Source of the DNA: Lysinibacter sp. HNR
GTDB taxonomy: Bacteria; Actinomycetota; Actinomycetes; Actinomycetales; Microbacteriaceae
Direction of reading: 5' to 3'
Assembly: GCF_029760935.1 (NCBI RefSeq)
Contig: NZ_CP121684.1
Location: 1-64,000, forward strand
DNA length: 64,000 bases
Below are positions 1 to 12,278 of this stretch, one piece after another (position 1 is the stretch's first letter; every line of letters begins with the position of its first letter). Both the position numbers and the translations under genes were made by a program. The notes below the pieces were generated by a model that searched no databases, was not told the DNA's origin, and saw only the letters and a list, made by a program, of their open reading frames with translations.

Positions 1-1419
1 ATGTCTAGCCCAAATGATGTTACCTGGGCGTGGTCGACAATTGTCGATGCTCTCATCTCAGACGAGCGTGTTACACCCGCTATGCGAGGTTTTGTTACCC
101 TTGCAGAACCACGCGGTGTAATGGCTGGAACAATCTATCTCGAGGTACCAAACGACTTCACAAGAAGCATGATCGAGCATCGGCTACGGGCACCTCTCAT
201 GAAGGCCATCACTGATGTGGGTACCACATCAGGAATTAACACGTTTGCGGTTGTAGTAAATCCCGAGATCGAATCGGAACATGGTGATTCTCACTCGCAG
301 GCTGTATCGAACCACGACGATAAGAACCCACCCCAGCTCAAAGAAAAAACCTCGGCGAGTACAGAAGAGCCACAACAAAGCATTGAAAATAGTCGATTAA
401 ATCCCAAATACAGTTTTGATAACTTTGTTATCGGTGGCTCAAATCGTTTTGCGCACGCGGCAGCTGTTGCTGTTGCCGAAGCCCCGGCTAAGGCATACAA
501 CCCATTGTTTGTCTATGGTGAATCCGGACTTGGTAAAACTCACCTTCTACACGCAATAGGTCACTATGCGCAGAGCCTCTATCGAGGAATTCGCGTTCGA
601 TATGTGAGTAGTGAAGAGTTCACCAACGATTTTATTAACTCAATTGCAAATAACCAGGGAAACGAGTTTCACTCCCGATACCGCAACATCGACATCCTCC
701 TCATCGACGATATTCAATTCCTTCAGGGAAAAGCCGAGACCCAGGAGGCATTTTTCCACACTTTTAACACGCTCCACGATCACAATAAACAATTAGTCAT
801 CACCAGTGATCTCCCGCCCAAACAGCTCACCGGGTTTGAGGACCGAATGCGTTCCCGTTTTGAGTGGGGTCTCATCACCGATGTGCAAACTCCTGATTTA
901 GAAACCCGTATCGCAATTCTCCGAAAAAAAGCACAAAATGATCAACTTCAGGTTTCCGATGAAATTATGGAGTACATAGCGTCAAAAGCATCCTCCAATA
1001 TTCGTGAGTTGGAGGGAACACTCATCCGTGTTACTGCTTTTGCAAGTCTTAACCGTCAGGTTGTCGATCTTCCTCTTGTGCAAACAGTGCTGAAAGATTT
1101 GATAACGCTTGACGAAGATAATGTCATTTCACCAATCGACATCATTAATCACACGGCTGATTATTTTAAACTCAGTGTTGATGATCTTTACGGTTCCTCG
1201 CGTTCCCAGACGCTAGCAACCGCTCGTCAGATTGCTATGTATTTGTGTCGAGAACTTACTAATCTTTCACTTCCCAAAATTGGTCAATTATTTGGTGGAC
1301 GTGATCACACCACCGTGATGTACGCAAATAAAAAAATCAGTGAGCTGATGAAAGAGCGTCGGTCAATTTACAATCAGGTCACTGAGCTCACCAGTCGCAT
1401 CAAACAAACGAGTCGTTAG
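1..1419 (+). CDS. dnaA: Chromosomal replication initiator DnaA
   Basis: DnaA binds DnaA boxes at oriC, melts the origin and recruits the replicative helicase. The 472-aa protein has the N-terminal partner-binding domain, a poorly conserved linker (about residues 85-135), an AAA+ core with Walker A GESGLGKT near residue 173 and Walker B LLIDD near residue 233, and the C-terminal DNA-binding helix-turn-helix with the DnaA signature GRDHTTVMYA near residue 433. The length is usual for actinobacteria. It starts at base 1, so its promoter lies outside the window. It is followed by oriC and dnaN in the classical arrangement. Identification is certain. Confidence 0.99.
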   Translation: MSSPNDVTWAWSTIVDALISDERVTPAMRGFVTLAEPRGVMAGTIYLEVPNDFTRSMIEHRLRAPLMKAITDVGTTSGINTFAVVVNPEIESEHGDSHSQAVSNHDDKNPPQLKEKTSASTEEPQQSIENSRLNPKYSFDNFVIGGSNRFAHAAAVAVAEAPAKAYNPLFVYGESGLGKTHLLHAIGHYAQSLYRGIRVRYVSSEEFTNDFINSIANNQGNEFHSRYRNIDILLIDDIQFLQGKAETQEAFFHTFNTLHDHNKQLVITSDLPPKQLTGFEDRMRSRFEWGLITDVQTPDLETRIAILRKKAQNDQLQVSDEIMEYIASKASSNIRELEGTLIRVTAFASLNRQVVDLPLVQTVLKDLITLDEDNVISPIDIINHTADYFKLSVDDLYGSSRSQTLATARQIAMYLCRELTNLSLPKIGQLFGGRDHTTVMYANKKISELMKERRSIYNQVTELTSRIKQTSR

Positions 1420-1977
1420 TTTTCTTATTCTGCTGGGTGTGACTCACACAGACTGAAGCGGTCTGTTCAATGAGAGATTCACACTGTTTTTATAAGTGGG
1501 ATGAATACTCAGAAATAAATTTTCTGTCGCACTGGGAGAAAGTTATCGATTGAGCTTAATTAATTAAGTTTTAATTAATAGTCTTAACCCCTGTGGAAAA
1601 TGTGGATAACTCCCGAAAGGCCATATTTTTCTAGGGAACTACACTCGTGTGAGTTGTTGAGGATCTGTAGAATCCCGGTATTACGCTGTAGAACAGGTCA
1701 CGATAGGCAACTCTCAATTCCACAGCTGAACCTGAGATTTCAACAGGATTAAGAAAATTTCTAGAAGTTATCCACATCTTATATGGGGAAGACCGCAAAA
1801 ATTTGTGCTGTGACTGGGTGCAAGGTCAATATATTTTTGTGATTCCCTGTGGAAGAAGCTCTAAAATTATGGGTTGTTTACAACTCCCCTCGCTAGGACC
1901 CCAGCGAATGTGCGAGGATTGTTGTGCACATTTGTGTAGTTAAAATAGTCTTCTACTGAGCCACAGGGGTGACCCGA
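1420..1977. other. oriC: Chromosomal replication origin (oriC) between dnaA and dnaN
   Basis: This non-coding stretch lies in the canonical oriC position. It holds two perfect DnaA boxes: TTATCCACA at 1768-1776 and its reverse complement at 1601-1609. Near-matches such as TGTGGAAAA (1592-1600), AATTCCACA (1716-1724) and TGTGGAAGA (1848-1856) could be weak boxes. A very A+T-rich run at about 1549-1582 (TTAATTAATTAAG type) is a candidate duplex-unwinding element. At 1634-1653 lies GGGAACTACACTCGTGTGAG, which resembles elements near 15.5 and 16.07 kb. Box affinities and the unwinding site are inferred, not demonstrated. Confidence 0.93.
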
Positions 1978-3120
1978 GTGAAATTTACCGTCAATCGAGA
2001 TGTCTTCAGCGACGCAGTGTCATTTGTTGTAAAGCTTCTTCCGCAGCGAACCACACTGCCTCTCTTGAGCGGCGCGCTTATTGAAGCTGATGGTTCGACC
2101 CTTACTTTTTCATCTTTCGATTACGAGGTTTCTGCCCGGACAGAGGTTTCGGCAGACATTGAAGTCGGAGGGAGGGCTCTGGTATCGGGCCGTCTTCTAA
2201 ACGACATAGCAAATAAGCTTCCTCAGGCACCCGTCATTATCTCAACCGAAGAAGGCCGTGTTCAGGTGAAGTGTGGTTCGGCATCCTTTAGCCTTCCCGC
2301 TATGCCGGTTGATGAGTATCCCACCGTCCCCAGCGTAGATACCGTGTCCGGTCTTGTTCCCGGTGACGATTTTGCGGCCGCAATCTCTCAGGTCTCTCTT
2401 GCCGCTTCGAAAGACGATGTCACCCCGGTGATCACGGGAGTTCAGTTTGAAATTAATGAAAATAACCTCAGTCTGATTGCAACAGATCGCTACCGTGTGG
2501 CGGTGCGTGAGATTGACTGGGAAAATTCCATTGATGCTGAGCAGCTTACTGCTTTGGTTCCGGCCCGGATTGTGGCCGAGGTGGGAAAAACTTTTGCCCA
2601 GAGTAAAACTGTTTCTGTCGCAATCGTCAGCAGGGATGAGCGCGAACTCATCTCGTTTTCTGCGGATCGTAAAACCGTAACGTCGCTCCTCATCAAGGGA
2701 AACTTTCCTCCGGTGCGTCGCCTTTTCCCGGAAACTGTTGATAACTACGCGGTTGTTAACACAAACGATTTGATTGAAGCTACCAACCGGGTGGGCCTTG
2801 TTCTTGAGCGTGAAGCGGCTCTTCGTTTTAGCTTTGTGGAGGGTAAGGTCACGCTGGAGGCTGCGGGTTCCGAGGCGGCCCAGGCATCCGAAACAATCGA
2901 TGTTCACCTGGTGGGTGACGATACAACAGTGTCGCTTAAACCTCAATTTTTGCTCGATGGTCTTCGTTCTGCCCACTCTGAGTACGCACGAATCTCCTTT
3001 ACCAAAACGGATAACCCTAACAAGCCGGGACCGGTTTTGATTACGAGCCAAACCAGCAAAGACGAGGCGGGACTCGATAGCTATAAATACCTATTGCAAC
3101 CCAACCTTCTTCTTAGGTAA
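1978..3120 (+). CDS. dnaN: DNA polymerase III beta sliding clamp
   Basis: DnaN forms the dimeric ring that tethers DNA polymerase III to the template. The 380-aa product starts MKFTVNRDVFSDAV and has the three repeated clamp folds along its length. The GTG at 1978 is chosen because it gives the usual MKF-type start of actinobacterial clamps and has AGGGGT about 7 nt upstream. An in-frame GTG at 1969 would add only MTR. It follows oriC and is separated from recF by 21 nt, so the two genes are probably co-transcribed. Confidence 0.98.
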   Translation: MKFTVNRDVFSDAVSFVVKLLPQRTTLPLLSGALIEADGSTLTFSSFDYEVSARTEVSADIEVGGRALVSGRLLNDIANKLPQAPVIISTEEGRVQVKCGSASFSLPAMPVDEYPTVPSVDTVSGLVPGDDFAAAISQVSLAASKDDVTPVITGVQFEINENNLSLIATDRYRVAVREIDWENSIDAEQLTALVPARIVAEVGKTFAQSKTVSVAIVSRDERELISFSADRKTVTSLLIKGNFPPVRRLFPETVDNYAVVNTNDLIEATNRVGLVLEREAALRFSFVEGKVTLEAAGSEAAQASETIDVHLVGDDTTVSLKPQFLLDGLRSAHSEYARISFTKTDNPNKPGPVLITSQTSKDEAGLDSYKYLLQPNLLLR

Positions 3121-3141
3121 GCCGTCGGAGGGCGTGATCGA

Positions 3142-4413
3142 ATGAGGGTCACTCACCTGAGCGTGACCGACTATCGCAACTATGTCACCGGGAACCTGAC
3201 ACTTGAAGTCGGGCCAAACCTTTTGCTGGGGAGAAACGGCCAGGGTAAAACTAACCTGATAGAGGCAATCGGTTATTTTTCTACCCTCAGTTCACACCGT
3301 GTTTCTGGTGATCAAGCTCTTATTCGTAAAGGCCAGGATGCCGCAATTATGAGGATGCGGGTTGCACACGAGAAACGTGAGGTTTTGCTTGAGCTTCAGA
3401 TCAATAGGTCTGCTGCAAATAGAGCGCAGATAAATCGCGGAGCGAGTAAGCCACGAGAGCTTCCTCGATATTTTTCGAGTATTCTTTTTGCTCCAGAGGA
3501 TTTGAGTATTGTTCGGGGCGACCCTTCCCTGCGTCGCAGGTTTATGGATGAGCGAGTTATTGCTCATTCACCGCGCATGATCGAAGTTTTTGCCGATTAC
3601 GACCGCGTGGTTAAACAGAGAAACTCACTTCTTAAGTCAATACGCTCCATCGGGGGTAAAACCACTGAATTTTCCACTCTTGATGTGTGGGATGATCGTT
3701 TGGTTGCTCTGGGGTCAGAGATTATGGATGCCCGAGCATCTTTGATAAGGGAATTACAGCACCCCGTGCAACGTGCATACCGTCAAATCGCGAATGACGA
3801 TCACTCGCCGCGCATGACCATCATCCGCAGCATTGATTCCGATGATGCGGAGCCTCAGGAAAAACCGGATCGGGTGCTTTCTGCTCATGAACGTCCTTCC
3901 CTTTCTGTCGATCTTAAATCTTCAACACCTCACCTTTTTCGTGCAGCTCTTCAACAACTGCGTCCCAGAGAAATTGAGCGCGCCCTTACCCTGGTGGGAC
4001 CGCATCGTGACGATCTTTTTCTGGAACTTAACGGATTACCCGTGAGAGGGTACGCAAGTCACGGAGAATCTTGGTCGTACGCTCTGGCGCTTCGATTAGG
4101 TTCAGCGGAGCGAGTTCGGGCAACCAGCACAACGGGTGATCCCGTACTTATTCTGGATGATGTCTTTGCGGAATTAGATCTGCGTCGCCGTGAGCGTCTT
4201 TTGAGTGCGATTAGCGATTATGAGCAGGTGATTGTTACGGCCGCCGTGGAGGAAGATATCCCCGAAGGTTTCACGTGGAACATCATTCGAGTCACAGAGG
4301 GTACTGTTCTTCAGGATGTTCTTAGCGTTCCTCAAGATAGCGTTCCTCAAAGTGGTGTTCCTCAGGCCGGTTTCCCTCAAGGCCCTGTTTTCCACAGCGG
4401 TGATGACTCGTGA
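3142..4413 (+). CDS. recF: DNA recombination/repair ATPase RecF
   Basis: RecF acts with RecO and RecR to load RecA at gaps. It is an SMC-like ABC ATPase with Walker A GRNGQGKT near residue 30 and a Walker B/D-loop region LILDDVFAELD near residue 335. A good GGAGGG ribosome site precedes ATG 3142. At 423 aa it is longer than typical RecF because of a C-terminal tail made of five-residue units of the form (S/G)(V/F)PQx, encoded by an imperfect 15-bp tandem repeat at about 4330-4385. The tail sits beyond the conserved ATPase core. The gene overlaps dciA by 4 nt (GTGA). Confidence 0.97.
   Translation: MRVTHLSVTDYRNYVTGNLTLEVGPNLLLGRNGQGKTNLIEAIGYFSTLSSHRVSGDQALIRKGQDAAIMRMRVAHEKREVLLELQINRSAANRAQINRGASKPRELPRYFSSILFAPEDLSIVRGDPSLRRRFMDERVIAHSPRMIEVFADYDRVVKQRNSLLKSIRSIGGKTTEFSTLDVWDDRLVALGSEIMDARASLIRELQHPVQRAYRQIANDDHSPRMTIIRSIDSDDAEPQEKPDRVLSAHERPSLSVDLKSSTPHLFRAALQQLRPREIERALTLVGPHRDDLFLELNGLPVRGYASHGESWSYALALRLGSAERVRATSTTGDPVLILDDVFAELDLRRRERLLSAISDYEQVIVTAAVEEDIPEGFTWNIIRVTEGTVLQDVLSVPQDSVPQSGVPQAGFPQGPVFHSGDDS
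4332..4390 (+). repeat. 15-bp imperfect tandem repeat at the 3' end of recF
   Basis: About four copies of a 15-bp unit built around GTTCCTCAA encode (S/G)(V/F)PQ(D/S/A/G) pentapeptides at the RecF C terminus. The unit is a multiple of three, so changes in copy number would keep the reading frame and only alter the length of the tail. Confidence 0.7.
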
Positions 4414-4916
4414 CACAAACCGGTCATTCCTCAGAAGATATGGATAGTGAAGCCACCCGATTTTATCGTCACCTGAAACAAATTTGGTCGGGCAAGAAGC
4501 ACAGTAGTCGTCCGCGAGATAAATCGGAAAAACGAGGTGGATCACTGCCGTTTGACGCGGGACGAGATCCACATTCAATCGGATCAACCATTGGAAGTCT
4601 CAGCCGTCAATTGGGTTGGGTGTCTGAACTGGCTCAGTCGCAAGTACTTATTGGCTGGAGCAGTATCGCCGGTGAAAACATGGCGGAGCACTCACATCCG
4701 GTGGATCTTAAAGACGGTGTTTTGGTTATTCAGTGTGATTCAACCGCGTGGGCGACCGAGCTGCGATTGATGCGATCCACCATTTTGCAGCAGATAGCGT
4801 TGAGGTATCCGGAAGCCAAGGTGGAAACAATTCGTTTTCTGGGGCCGGACGTACCTTCCTGGAAACACGGGTTCAGATCGGTTCCAGGGCGTGGCCCACG
4901 TGATACCTATGGGTAG
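4410..4916 (+). CDS. dciA: DciA-type helicase-loading protein (DUF721)
   Basis: DUF721/DciA proteins are the ancestral loaders of the replicative helicase DnaB in bacteria that lack DnaC or DnaI. The 168-aa product has the DUF721 core at about residues 55-150, including the stretch around VLIGWSSIAGENMAEHSHPV and the LVIQCDSTAWATELRLM region typical of the family, plus a basic N-terminal extension. It starts with GTG overlapping the recF stop codon, so translational coupling is likely. Its place between recF and gyrB is the standard actinobacterial one. Function is inferred from family and context. Confidence 0.93.
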   Translation: MTQTGHSSEDMDSEATRFYRHLKQIWSGKKHSSRPRDKSEKRGGSLPFDAGRDPHSIGSTIGSLSRQLGWVSELAQSQVLIGWSSIAGENMAEHSHPVDLKDGVLVIQCDSTAWATELRLMRSTILQQIALRYPEAKVETIRFLGPDVPSWKHGFRSVPGRGPRDTYG

Positions 4917-5001
4917 GGGCGCAAATTAGGTCACCCGCAAAAGAATCTGCCCTTAGATTGCAGATTAGGAGATTTTTCATCTCTTAACTTGGTAGACTTA
5001 A

Positions 5002-7047
<2,046 letters not shown>

Positions 7048-7141
7048 CGGGTTGCCGATCGGTAACAGCGACATCCGGGGTAGGCCACAGGCCACCCCAC
7101 CGAGGAACACTTGAACCACAAGCTCACGAGCGAGAAGAGAC

Positions 7142-9688
7142 ATGGCAGAAGAAATCACAGCACACGATCACGGTAAGATCAACCAGGTTGATCTTCAAAT
7201 GGAGATGCAGCGCAGCTATCTCGACTACGCCATGAGCGTTATTGTTGGCCGCGCCCTACCTGAAGTTCGTGACGGCCTTAAGCCGGTACACCGCCGGGTG
7301 ATCTACGGTATGTATGATGGCGGATATCGCCCGGATCGTGCTTTTTCCAAGTGTTCGCGCGTGGTTGGCGATGTGATGGGACAGTTTCACCCGCACGGTG
7401 ACAGCGCCATTTATGATGCACTCGTTCGCCTGGTGCAGCCGTGGAGCCTTCGCTACCCGTTGGCCGTGGGTCAGGGAAACTTCGGCTCCCCCGGTAACGA
7501 CGGTGCCGCCGCCCCCCGATACACCGAAACAAAGATGTCCTCTCTGGCGCTTGAGATGGTTCGGGATATCGACGAGGATACCGTCGACTTTCAGGACAAC
7601 TACGATGGTCGCACGCAGGAACCCACCATCCTTCCGAGTCGATTCCCTAATCTTTTGGTCAATGGGTCGGTTGGCATTGCCGTTGGTATGGCCACCAATA
7701 TTCCCCCGCACAACCTGCGTGAGGTCTCGGAGGGTGCGCTGTGGCACCTGGCCAATCCCGAGGCGAGCCGCGAGGAGTTGCTCGAGGCGCTCATGGAGCG
7801 TATCAAGGGGCCAGATTTCCCAACCGGAGCCCAGATTTTAGGTACCCAGGGGATCCGGGATGCCTACACGACGGGTCGTGGCTCCATCACCATGCGGGCC
7901 GTGGTGAGTGTCGAGGAACTTCAGGGTCGCACCTGCCTCGTTATCACGGAACTTCCGTACCAGGTCAACCCGGACAACCTCGCTATTAAGATTGCCGATC
8001 TGGTAAAAGACGGAAGGATTGCGGGAATCGCGGATATTCGCGATGAAACAAGCGGTCGTACGGGACAGCGTCTGGTCATCGTGCTCAAGCGTGATGCTGT
8101 TCCCAAGGTTGTCCTCAATAACCTGTACAAGCACACGCAGCTGCAGGAAAACTTTGGTGCCAATATGCTGGCGATTGTGGACGGGGTTCCTCGCACGCTC
8201 CCTCTCAGCGGATTTATTACGGCGTGGGTTGCCCATCAGATCGAGGTTATTGTCCGTCGCACGCAGTTCCGTCTTCGCCGGGCCGAAGAGCGTATGCATA
8301 TTTTGCGCGGATATCTCAAAGCGCTGGATGCGCTCGACGAGGTTATTGCTTTGATCCGCCGCTCCCCCACCGTGGACGAGGCCCGCGACGGCCTGATGGA
8401 GCTGCTTGACGTTGATGACATTCAGGCCCGGGCTATCCTCGACATGCAGCTTCGCCGTTTGGCCGCACTGGAGCGTCAAAAGATTGTCGAGGAGGCAGAC
8501 GAGCTCACCGCAAAGATCGCGGAGTACAACAACATCCTCGTGACACCGGCTCGTCAGCGTCAAATAGTGAGCGACGAGCTCAGCGATATTGTTGATCGTT
8601 TTGGCGATGAGCGCCGCACCGAAATCTTGATGGGATACGGCGGAGACATGTCAATTGAGGATCTCATCCCCGAGGAAGAAATGGTTGTTACGGTTACGCG
8701 TGGCGGCTATGTCAAACGCACCCGCAGTGACAACTATCGTAGTCAGCATCGCGGTGGTAAGGGTGTGAAGGGTGCTCAATTGCGTGCTGACGATATTGTT
8801 GAGCACTTTTTTGTGACAACCACACACCACTGGCTGCTGTTTTTTACAAACGCAGGCCGTGTGTATCGGGCTAAAACCTACGAGATTCCTGAGGGAGGAC
8901 GTGATTCTAAGGGCCAGCACGTAGCCAATCTCCTTGCGCTGCAACCCGATGAGCAGATCACTCAGATACTCGATATCCCCAACTACGAGGCTGCACAATA
9001 TTTGCTTCTTGCTACGCGTGAGGGCCTGGTAAAGAAAACCGCCCTCACCGAGTACGACACCAATCGAACGGGCGGAATCATCGCGATTAAGCTGCGTGAG
9101 GGCGATGAACTGGTATCGGCTCTTCTGGCGAATGAAGATTCCGATATTCTTTTGATCTCTCGCAAGGGCATGTCGATTCGCTTTACGGCGGATGACAGTG
9201 CGCTTCGGCCGATGGGACGCTCCACAAGCGGTGTGCGCGGCATGGGCTTCCGTGAGGGTGACAGCCTTCTTGATGCCAATACCGTAACCAATGACGGTTT
9301 TGTCTTTGTTGTTACCGAGGGTGGATACGCTAAACGCACGAGTGTGACAGAATATCGTGTTCAAAACCGTTCGGGTTTTGGTGTTAAGGTAGCAAAGCTT
9401 GATGAAAATCGAGGCGATCTTGTGGGTGGTTTGATTGTAGACGAGGCCGATGAGGTGCTTGTTGTGCTTGCAAGTGGTAAAGTTGTTCGTTCCGCGGTTG
9501 CGGAGGTTCCTGCGAAAGGACGCAATACAATGGGTGTTGTTTTCGCACGATTCCCAGACAACGATCGTATTATTGGAATCGCTCGAAACTCGGAGCGTAA
9601 CCTTGAGACCGAAGAATCCGGTGACAGCAGTGCTCAAGCTGAGGTTGTAACGGAAGAAAATAACGAAGGACGTACGGATGAGCAATAG
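7142..9688 (+). CDS. gyrA: DNA gyrase subunit A
   Basis: GyrA carries out DNA cleavage and religation in gyrase. The 848-aa protein has the breakage-reunion domain with the catalytic tyrosine in APRYTE at residue 127. The quinolone-resistance-determining region reads [12 protein letters not shown], with serine and aspartate at the usual positions. The C-terminal half holds the six beta-pinwheel blades, followed by an acidic Glu-rich tail. The last 11 nt overlap the DUF3566 gene, which implies co-transcription. Confidence 0.99.
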   Translation: MAEEITAHDHGKINQVDLQMEMQRSYLDYAMSVIVGRALPEVRDGLKPVHRRVIYGMYDGGYRPDRAFSKCSRVVGDVMGQFHPHGDSAIYDALVRLVQPWSLRYPLAVGQGNFGSPGNDGAAAPRYTETKMSSLALEMVRDIDEDTVDFQDNYDGRTQEPTILPSRFPNLLVNGSVGIAVGMATNIPPHNLREVSEGALWHLANPEASREELLEALMERIKGPDFPTGAQILGTQGIRDAYTTGRGSITMRAVVSVEELQGRTCLVITELPYQVNPDNLAIKIADLVKDGRIAGIADIRDETSGRTGQRLVIVLKRDAVPKVVLNNLYKHTQLQENFGANMLAIVDGVPRTLPLSGFITAWVAHQIEVIVRRTQFRLRRAEERMHILRGYLKALDALDEVIALIRRSPTVDEARDGLMELLDVDDIQARAILDMQLRRLAALERQKIVEEADELTAKIAEYNNILVTPARQRQIVSDELSDIVDRFGDERRTEILMGYGGDMSIEDLIPEEEMVVTVTRGGYVKRTRSDNYRSQHRGGKGVKGAQLRADDIVEHFFVTTTHHWLLFFTNAGRVYRAKTYEIPEGGRDSKGQHVANLLALQPDEQITQILDIPNYEAAQYLLLATREGLVKKTALTEYDTNRTGGIIAIKLREGDELVSALLANEDSDILLISRKGMSIRFTADDSALRPMGRSTSGVRGMGFREGDSLLDANTVTNDGFVFVVTEGGYAKRTSVTEYRVQNRSGFGVKVAKLDENRGDLVGGLIVDEADEVLVVLASGKVVRSAVAEVPAKGRNTMGVVFARFPDNDRIIGIARNSERNLETEESGDSSAQAEVVTEENNEGRTDEQ

Positions 9689-10085
9689 TGTCGCCGATAA
9701 GCTGGCAAGTAAATCGCGAAAGAAAGCGCCGGCTAAACAGGTTCGACTTAAGCTTGTTTACGTGGACTTTTGGTCTGCGGTAAAGTTTTCATTTCTACTT
9801 TCAGTGAGCTTAGCCATCGTGATGGTTGTTGCAACCTTTCTGATCTACACGGTCCTCACCCAAACGGGAAGCCTTGATAAGATTGGCAGTGTTTTTGCTG
9901 ACATCGCCGGTGATGAGTTCGACATAACTACCGTTTTTGGTATCCAACAGGTTATGGGATTCACAATTGTAGGTGCGGTTCTTAACACCATCGTGGGTAC
10001 CGCTCTGGGCGCTGTTGCAGCTGTTATTTATAACCTTATGGTAAAGATCGCGGGTGGATTCCAGCTTGGATTCACCAGTAGCTAA
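9678..10085 (+). CDS. DUF3566 membrane protein downstream of gyrA
   Basis: This 135-aa protein has a short basic cytoplasmic N terminus (many Lys) and two predicted membrane segments at about residues 35-58 and 93-120. It matches the DUF3566 family, a conserved actinobacterial membrane protein encoded directly after gyrA. The start overlaps the end of gyrA by 11 nt, so it is the last gene of the gyrase operon. The biochemical role is unknown. The family call rests on size, topology and context. Confidence 0.85.
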   Translation: MSNSVADKLASKSRKKAPAKQVRLKLVYVDFWSAVKFSFLLSVSLAIVMVVATFLIYTVLTQTGSLDKIGSVFADIAGDEFDITTVFGIQQVMGFTIVGAVLNTIVGTALGAVAAVIYNLMVKIAGGFQLGFTSS

Positions 10086-10182
10086 AAATTTACCGAGAGG
10101 GAACACGCCCTAAATTCCGGGGGTTTTACAGCTCGATTGTGAGATTTAGGAAAAATCCGGTAGTGTTACTTCTTGGTAAAAC

Positions 10183-10256
10183 GGGGCTATAGCTCAGGTG
10201 GTTAGAGCGCTTCACTGATAATGAAGAGGTCCCAGGTTCAAGTCCTGGTAGCCCCA
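10183..10256 (+). tRNA. tRNA-Ile (GAT anticodon)
   Basis: The 74-nt sequence folds as a cloverleaf with acceptor stem GGGGCTA/TAGCCCC, anticodon loop CTGATAA (anticodon GAT) and T loop GTTCAAGTC. The terminal CCA is not encoded. It lies 37 nt upstream of tRNA-Ala, the usual pair in actinobacteria after gyrA. Confidence 0.98.
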
Positions 10257-10292
10257 CAAAGTTTGGTAAAGTATTACTGAACTTTCCCGTAA

Positions 10293-10365
10293 GGGGCCTT
10301 AACTCAGTTGGTAGAGTGCCTGCTTTGCAAGCAGGATGTCAGGAGTTCGATTCTCCTAGGCTCCA
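10293..10365 (+). tRNA. tRNA-Ala (TGC anticodon)
   Basis: The 73-nt cloverleaf has a GGGGCCT acceptor 5' strand pairing with AGGCTCC (one G-U pair), anticodon loop TTTGCAA (anticodon TGC) and T loop GTTCGATTC. CCA is not encoded. The leuA/GntR block begins just downstream. Confidence 0.98.
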
Positions 10366-10428
10366 CAGTTAGAAAAACCACCCGAACTCTCCACGCGGTT
10401 CTGTTTCTCGATCCGGATCCACGGGCCG

Positions 10429-12192
10429 TTAGGCGAGGTTAGCGGCGCGGATTGCGGCTTTGAGTGTTGCGGTAGGAACGGATTTATCCCGGCCCACGGA
10501 CCAATGAATCTTGTCGCTGATCCGACACTCCAGAATGATCAGCGCCTCGGAACCCCTAGCGGCTTGGATAGAGGTCCGATGCAGCGATAGTACCTCAAGG
10601 TCAATGCTGTGGGGGATGAGTGCCGTTACGAGTGCTTCTACGGGACTGACTTCCTGATGCTCGGAGGTGTGCTCTTCATCCTCAACTCGAAGAGTGATTC
10701 GAGTTGAGGCGCTGGTATCCGCAGTCTGATAGTCGATTAGTTCGATGCAGTTCGATTCCTTAAGGAGATACGCGGTCTCGAAGATTTCCCAGAGCTCGGT
10801 AGCGCTGATCTCGTTACCCGTTGTATCGGTACGCAGCTGGACGTGCCGTGCAAGGTCGATCTGAATGCGACGCGGCAGCTCGATGCCGTACTCGGCTTCG
10901 AGCAGATAGGCGATGCCGCCCTTCCCAGACTGCGAGTTTACCCGGATCACCGCATCGTAGCTGCGGCCGATGTCGGCGGGGTCGATCGGCAGGTAGGGCA
11001 CCTGCCAGACGATTCTGCTCTCAGGCTGCCCCTCCCTTCGTGCACGTTCCCGGTGCTCGGCAAAACCCTTCTTGATTGCGTCCTGATGGGTGCCGCTGAA
11101 AGCCGTGTGTACGAGATCGCCTGCGTAGGGGTGCCGCGGGTGTATTTCAAGGCGGTTGCAGTATTCAACCGTGCGGCGGATCTCGTTGATATCGGAGAAA
11201 TCGATCATCGGGTCGATCCCCTGTGCGTGTAGGTTGAGCGCGAGCGTGGCGATGTCGACGTTCCCGGTGCGCTCACCATTGCCGAAGATACAACCTTCTA
11301 CGCGCTGCGCTCCGGCAAGCACCGCGAGTTCTGCACAGGCGATCCCGGTGCCTCGATCGTTGTGAGGGTGCACCGAGAGGATCACGCTGTCGCGACGTGC
11401 GAGATTCTTGTGCATGTACTCGATCTGATCGGCGTACACGTTTGGTGTGGCGACCTCGACGGTGGCGGGCAGATTGAGGATCACCGGGCGCTCTGGTCGG
11501 GCATCCCACATATCGGTCACGGCGTCGCAGATGTCGAGTACATAGCCCGGCTCAGTGAGATTAAACACTTCGGGCGAGAACTCGAACCGCACGTTTGGCA
11601 TTTCGCCGGCGAACTCTAGCACGTCGCTGCAACCGTTGAGGATGAGCTGTTTCAGGTTGGCGGGGGCGTAACCGAGCACCAGGTTGCGCCAGGTTGGCGC
11701 GGTTGCGGTGTACAGGTGGATCACGATGTTGTTGCGGATGCCCTGAATTGAGGTGACCGTGCGTTTGATCAGGTCGCGGCGCGCTGGAGTGAACACGACG
11801 ATTGTCACATCCTCGGGTGCAATGTCGGATTCTGCGATGAGACGCACGAAGTCATAGTCGGTCTGTGACGCGGATGGATACCCGACCTCGACTTCCTTGT
11901 AACCCATGGCCACCATGAGTTCGAAGAAGCGACGCTTGCGGGCCGGGTCCATCGGCTCGGCGAGTGCCTGGTTGCCGTCGCGCAGATCCACAGGCACCCA
12001 GAGAGGTGCTGCGGTCAAACGACGATTTGGCCAGTCGCGCTCTGTGGCGTCCAATGGAACCTCGACCCGCGTGAACACATCGGAGTAGCGGTACGAGGGC
12101 ATTTGTGACCGGCGCTGGAGATTCCAGAATGGTGCCTGATCGGGCACGGCGCCAGTGGGCGTTGAGATACGGGGGAAAGCTGTGGTGGTCAT
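10429..12192 (-). CDS. leuA: 2-isopropylmalate synthase
   Basis: LeuA condenses acetyl-CoA with 2-ketoisovalerate, the first committed step of leucine biosynthesis. The 587-aa protein has the N-terminal TIM-barrel catalytic domain (DLRDGNQAL near residue 70, SVHPHNDRGTG metal-binding region near residue 280) and the C-terminal leucine-sensing regulatory domain from about residue 430. This length is that of the long actinobacterial LeuA type. GAAGGA lies upstream of ATG 12192. A leader peptide and competing hairpins precede it, which suggests control by leucyl-tRNA supply. The surroundings look more G+C-rich than the gyrase region. Confidence 0.97.
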   Translation of the reverse strand: MTTTAFPRISTPTGAVPDQAPFWNLQRRSQMPSYRYSDVFTRVEVPLDATERDWPNRRLTAAPLWVPVDLRDGNQALAEPMDPARKRRFFELMVAMGYKEVEVGYPSASQTDYDFVRLIAESDIAPEDVTIVVFTPARRDLIKRTVTSIQGIRNNIVIHLYTATAPTWRNLVLGYAPANLKQLILNGCSDVLEFAGEMPNVRFEFSPEVFNLTEPGYVLDICDAVTDMWDARPERPVILNLPATVEVATPNVYADQIEYMHKNLARRDSVILSVHPHNDRGTGIACAELAVLAGAQRVEGCIFGNGERTGNVDIATLALNLHAQGIDPMIDFSDINEIRRTVEYCNRLEIHPRHPYAGDLVHTAFSGTHQDAIKKGFAEHRERARREGQPESRIVWQVPYLPIDPADIGRSYDAVIRVNSQSGKGGIAYLLEAEYGIELPRRIQIDLARHVQLRTDTTGNEISATELWEIFETAYLLKESNCIELIDYQTADTSASTRITLRVEDEEHTSEHQEVSPVEALVTALIPHSIDLEVLSLHRTSIQAARGSEALIILECRISDKIHWSVGRDKSVPTATLKAAIRAANLA

Positions 12193-12218
12193 CGGGGGTC
12201 CTTCGTCTGGATTCAGGC

Positions 12219-12278
12219 GACCGGCACAGGCTTCGGCTCCACGGTGGGGAGCCGGTCTTGGCTAGGTCCCGCCGTGGC
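12219..12278 (-). promoter_or_regulatory. Candidate leuA transcription attenuator (competing hairpins)
   Basis: Between the leader peptide and leuA three complementary pairs compete. CGGCTCC (12234-12240) pairs with GGAGCCG (12248-12254). ACCGGC (12219-12224) pairs with GCCGGT (12251-12256). CCACGG (12239-12244) pairs with CCGTGG (12272-12277), inside the end of the leader. Mutually exclusive pairings after a Leu-rich leader fit ribosome-mediated attenuation. No clean U-tract follows, so the mechanism could be translational instead. Confidence 0.6.

Noticed and set aside
2242-3051. Long open frame on the minus strand inside dnaN
   Set aside because: It is the reverse shadow of a certain gene, with no family features and unusual composition.
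8651-9685. 344-aa frame opposite gyrA
   Set aside because: Antisense shadow of gyrA with no recognisable family.
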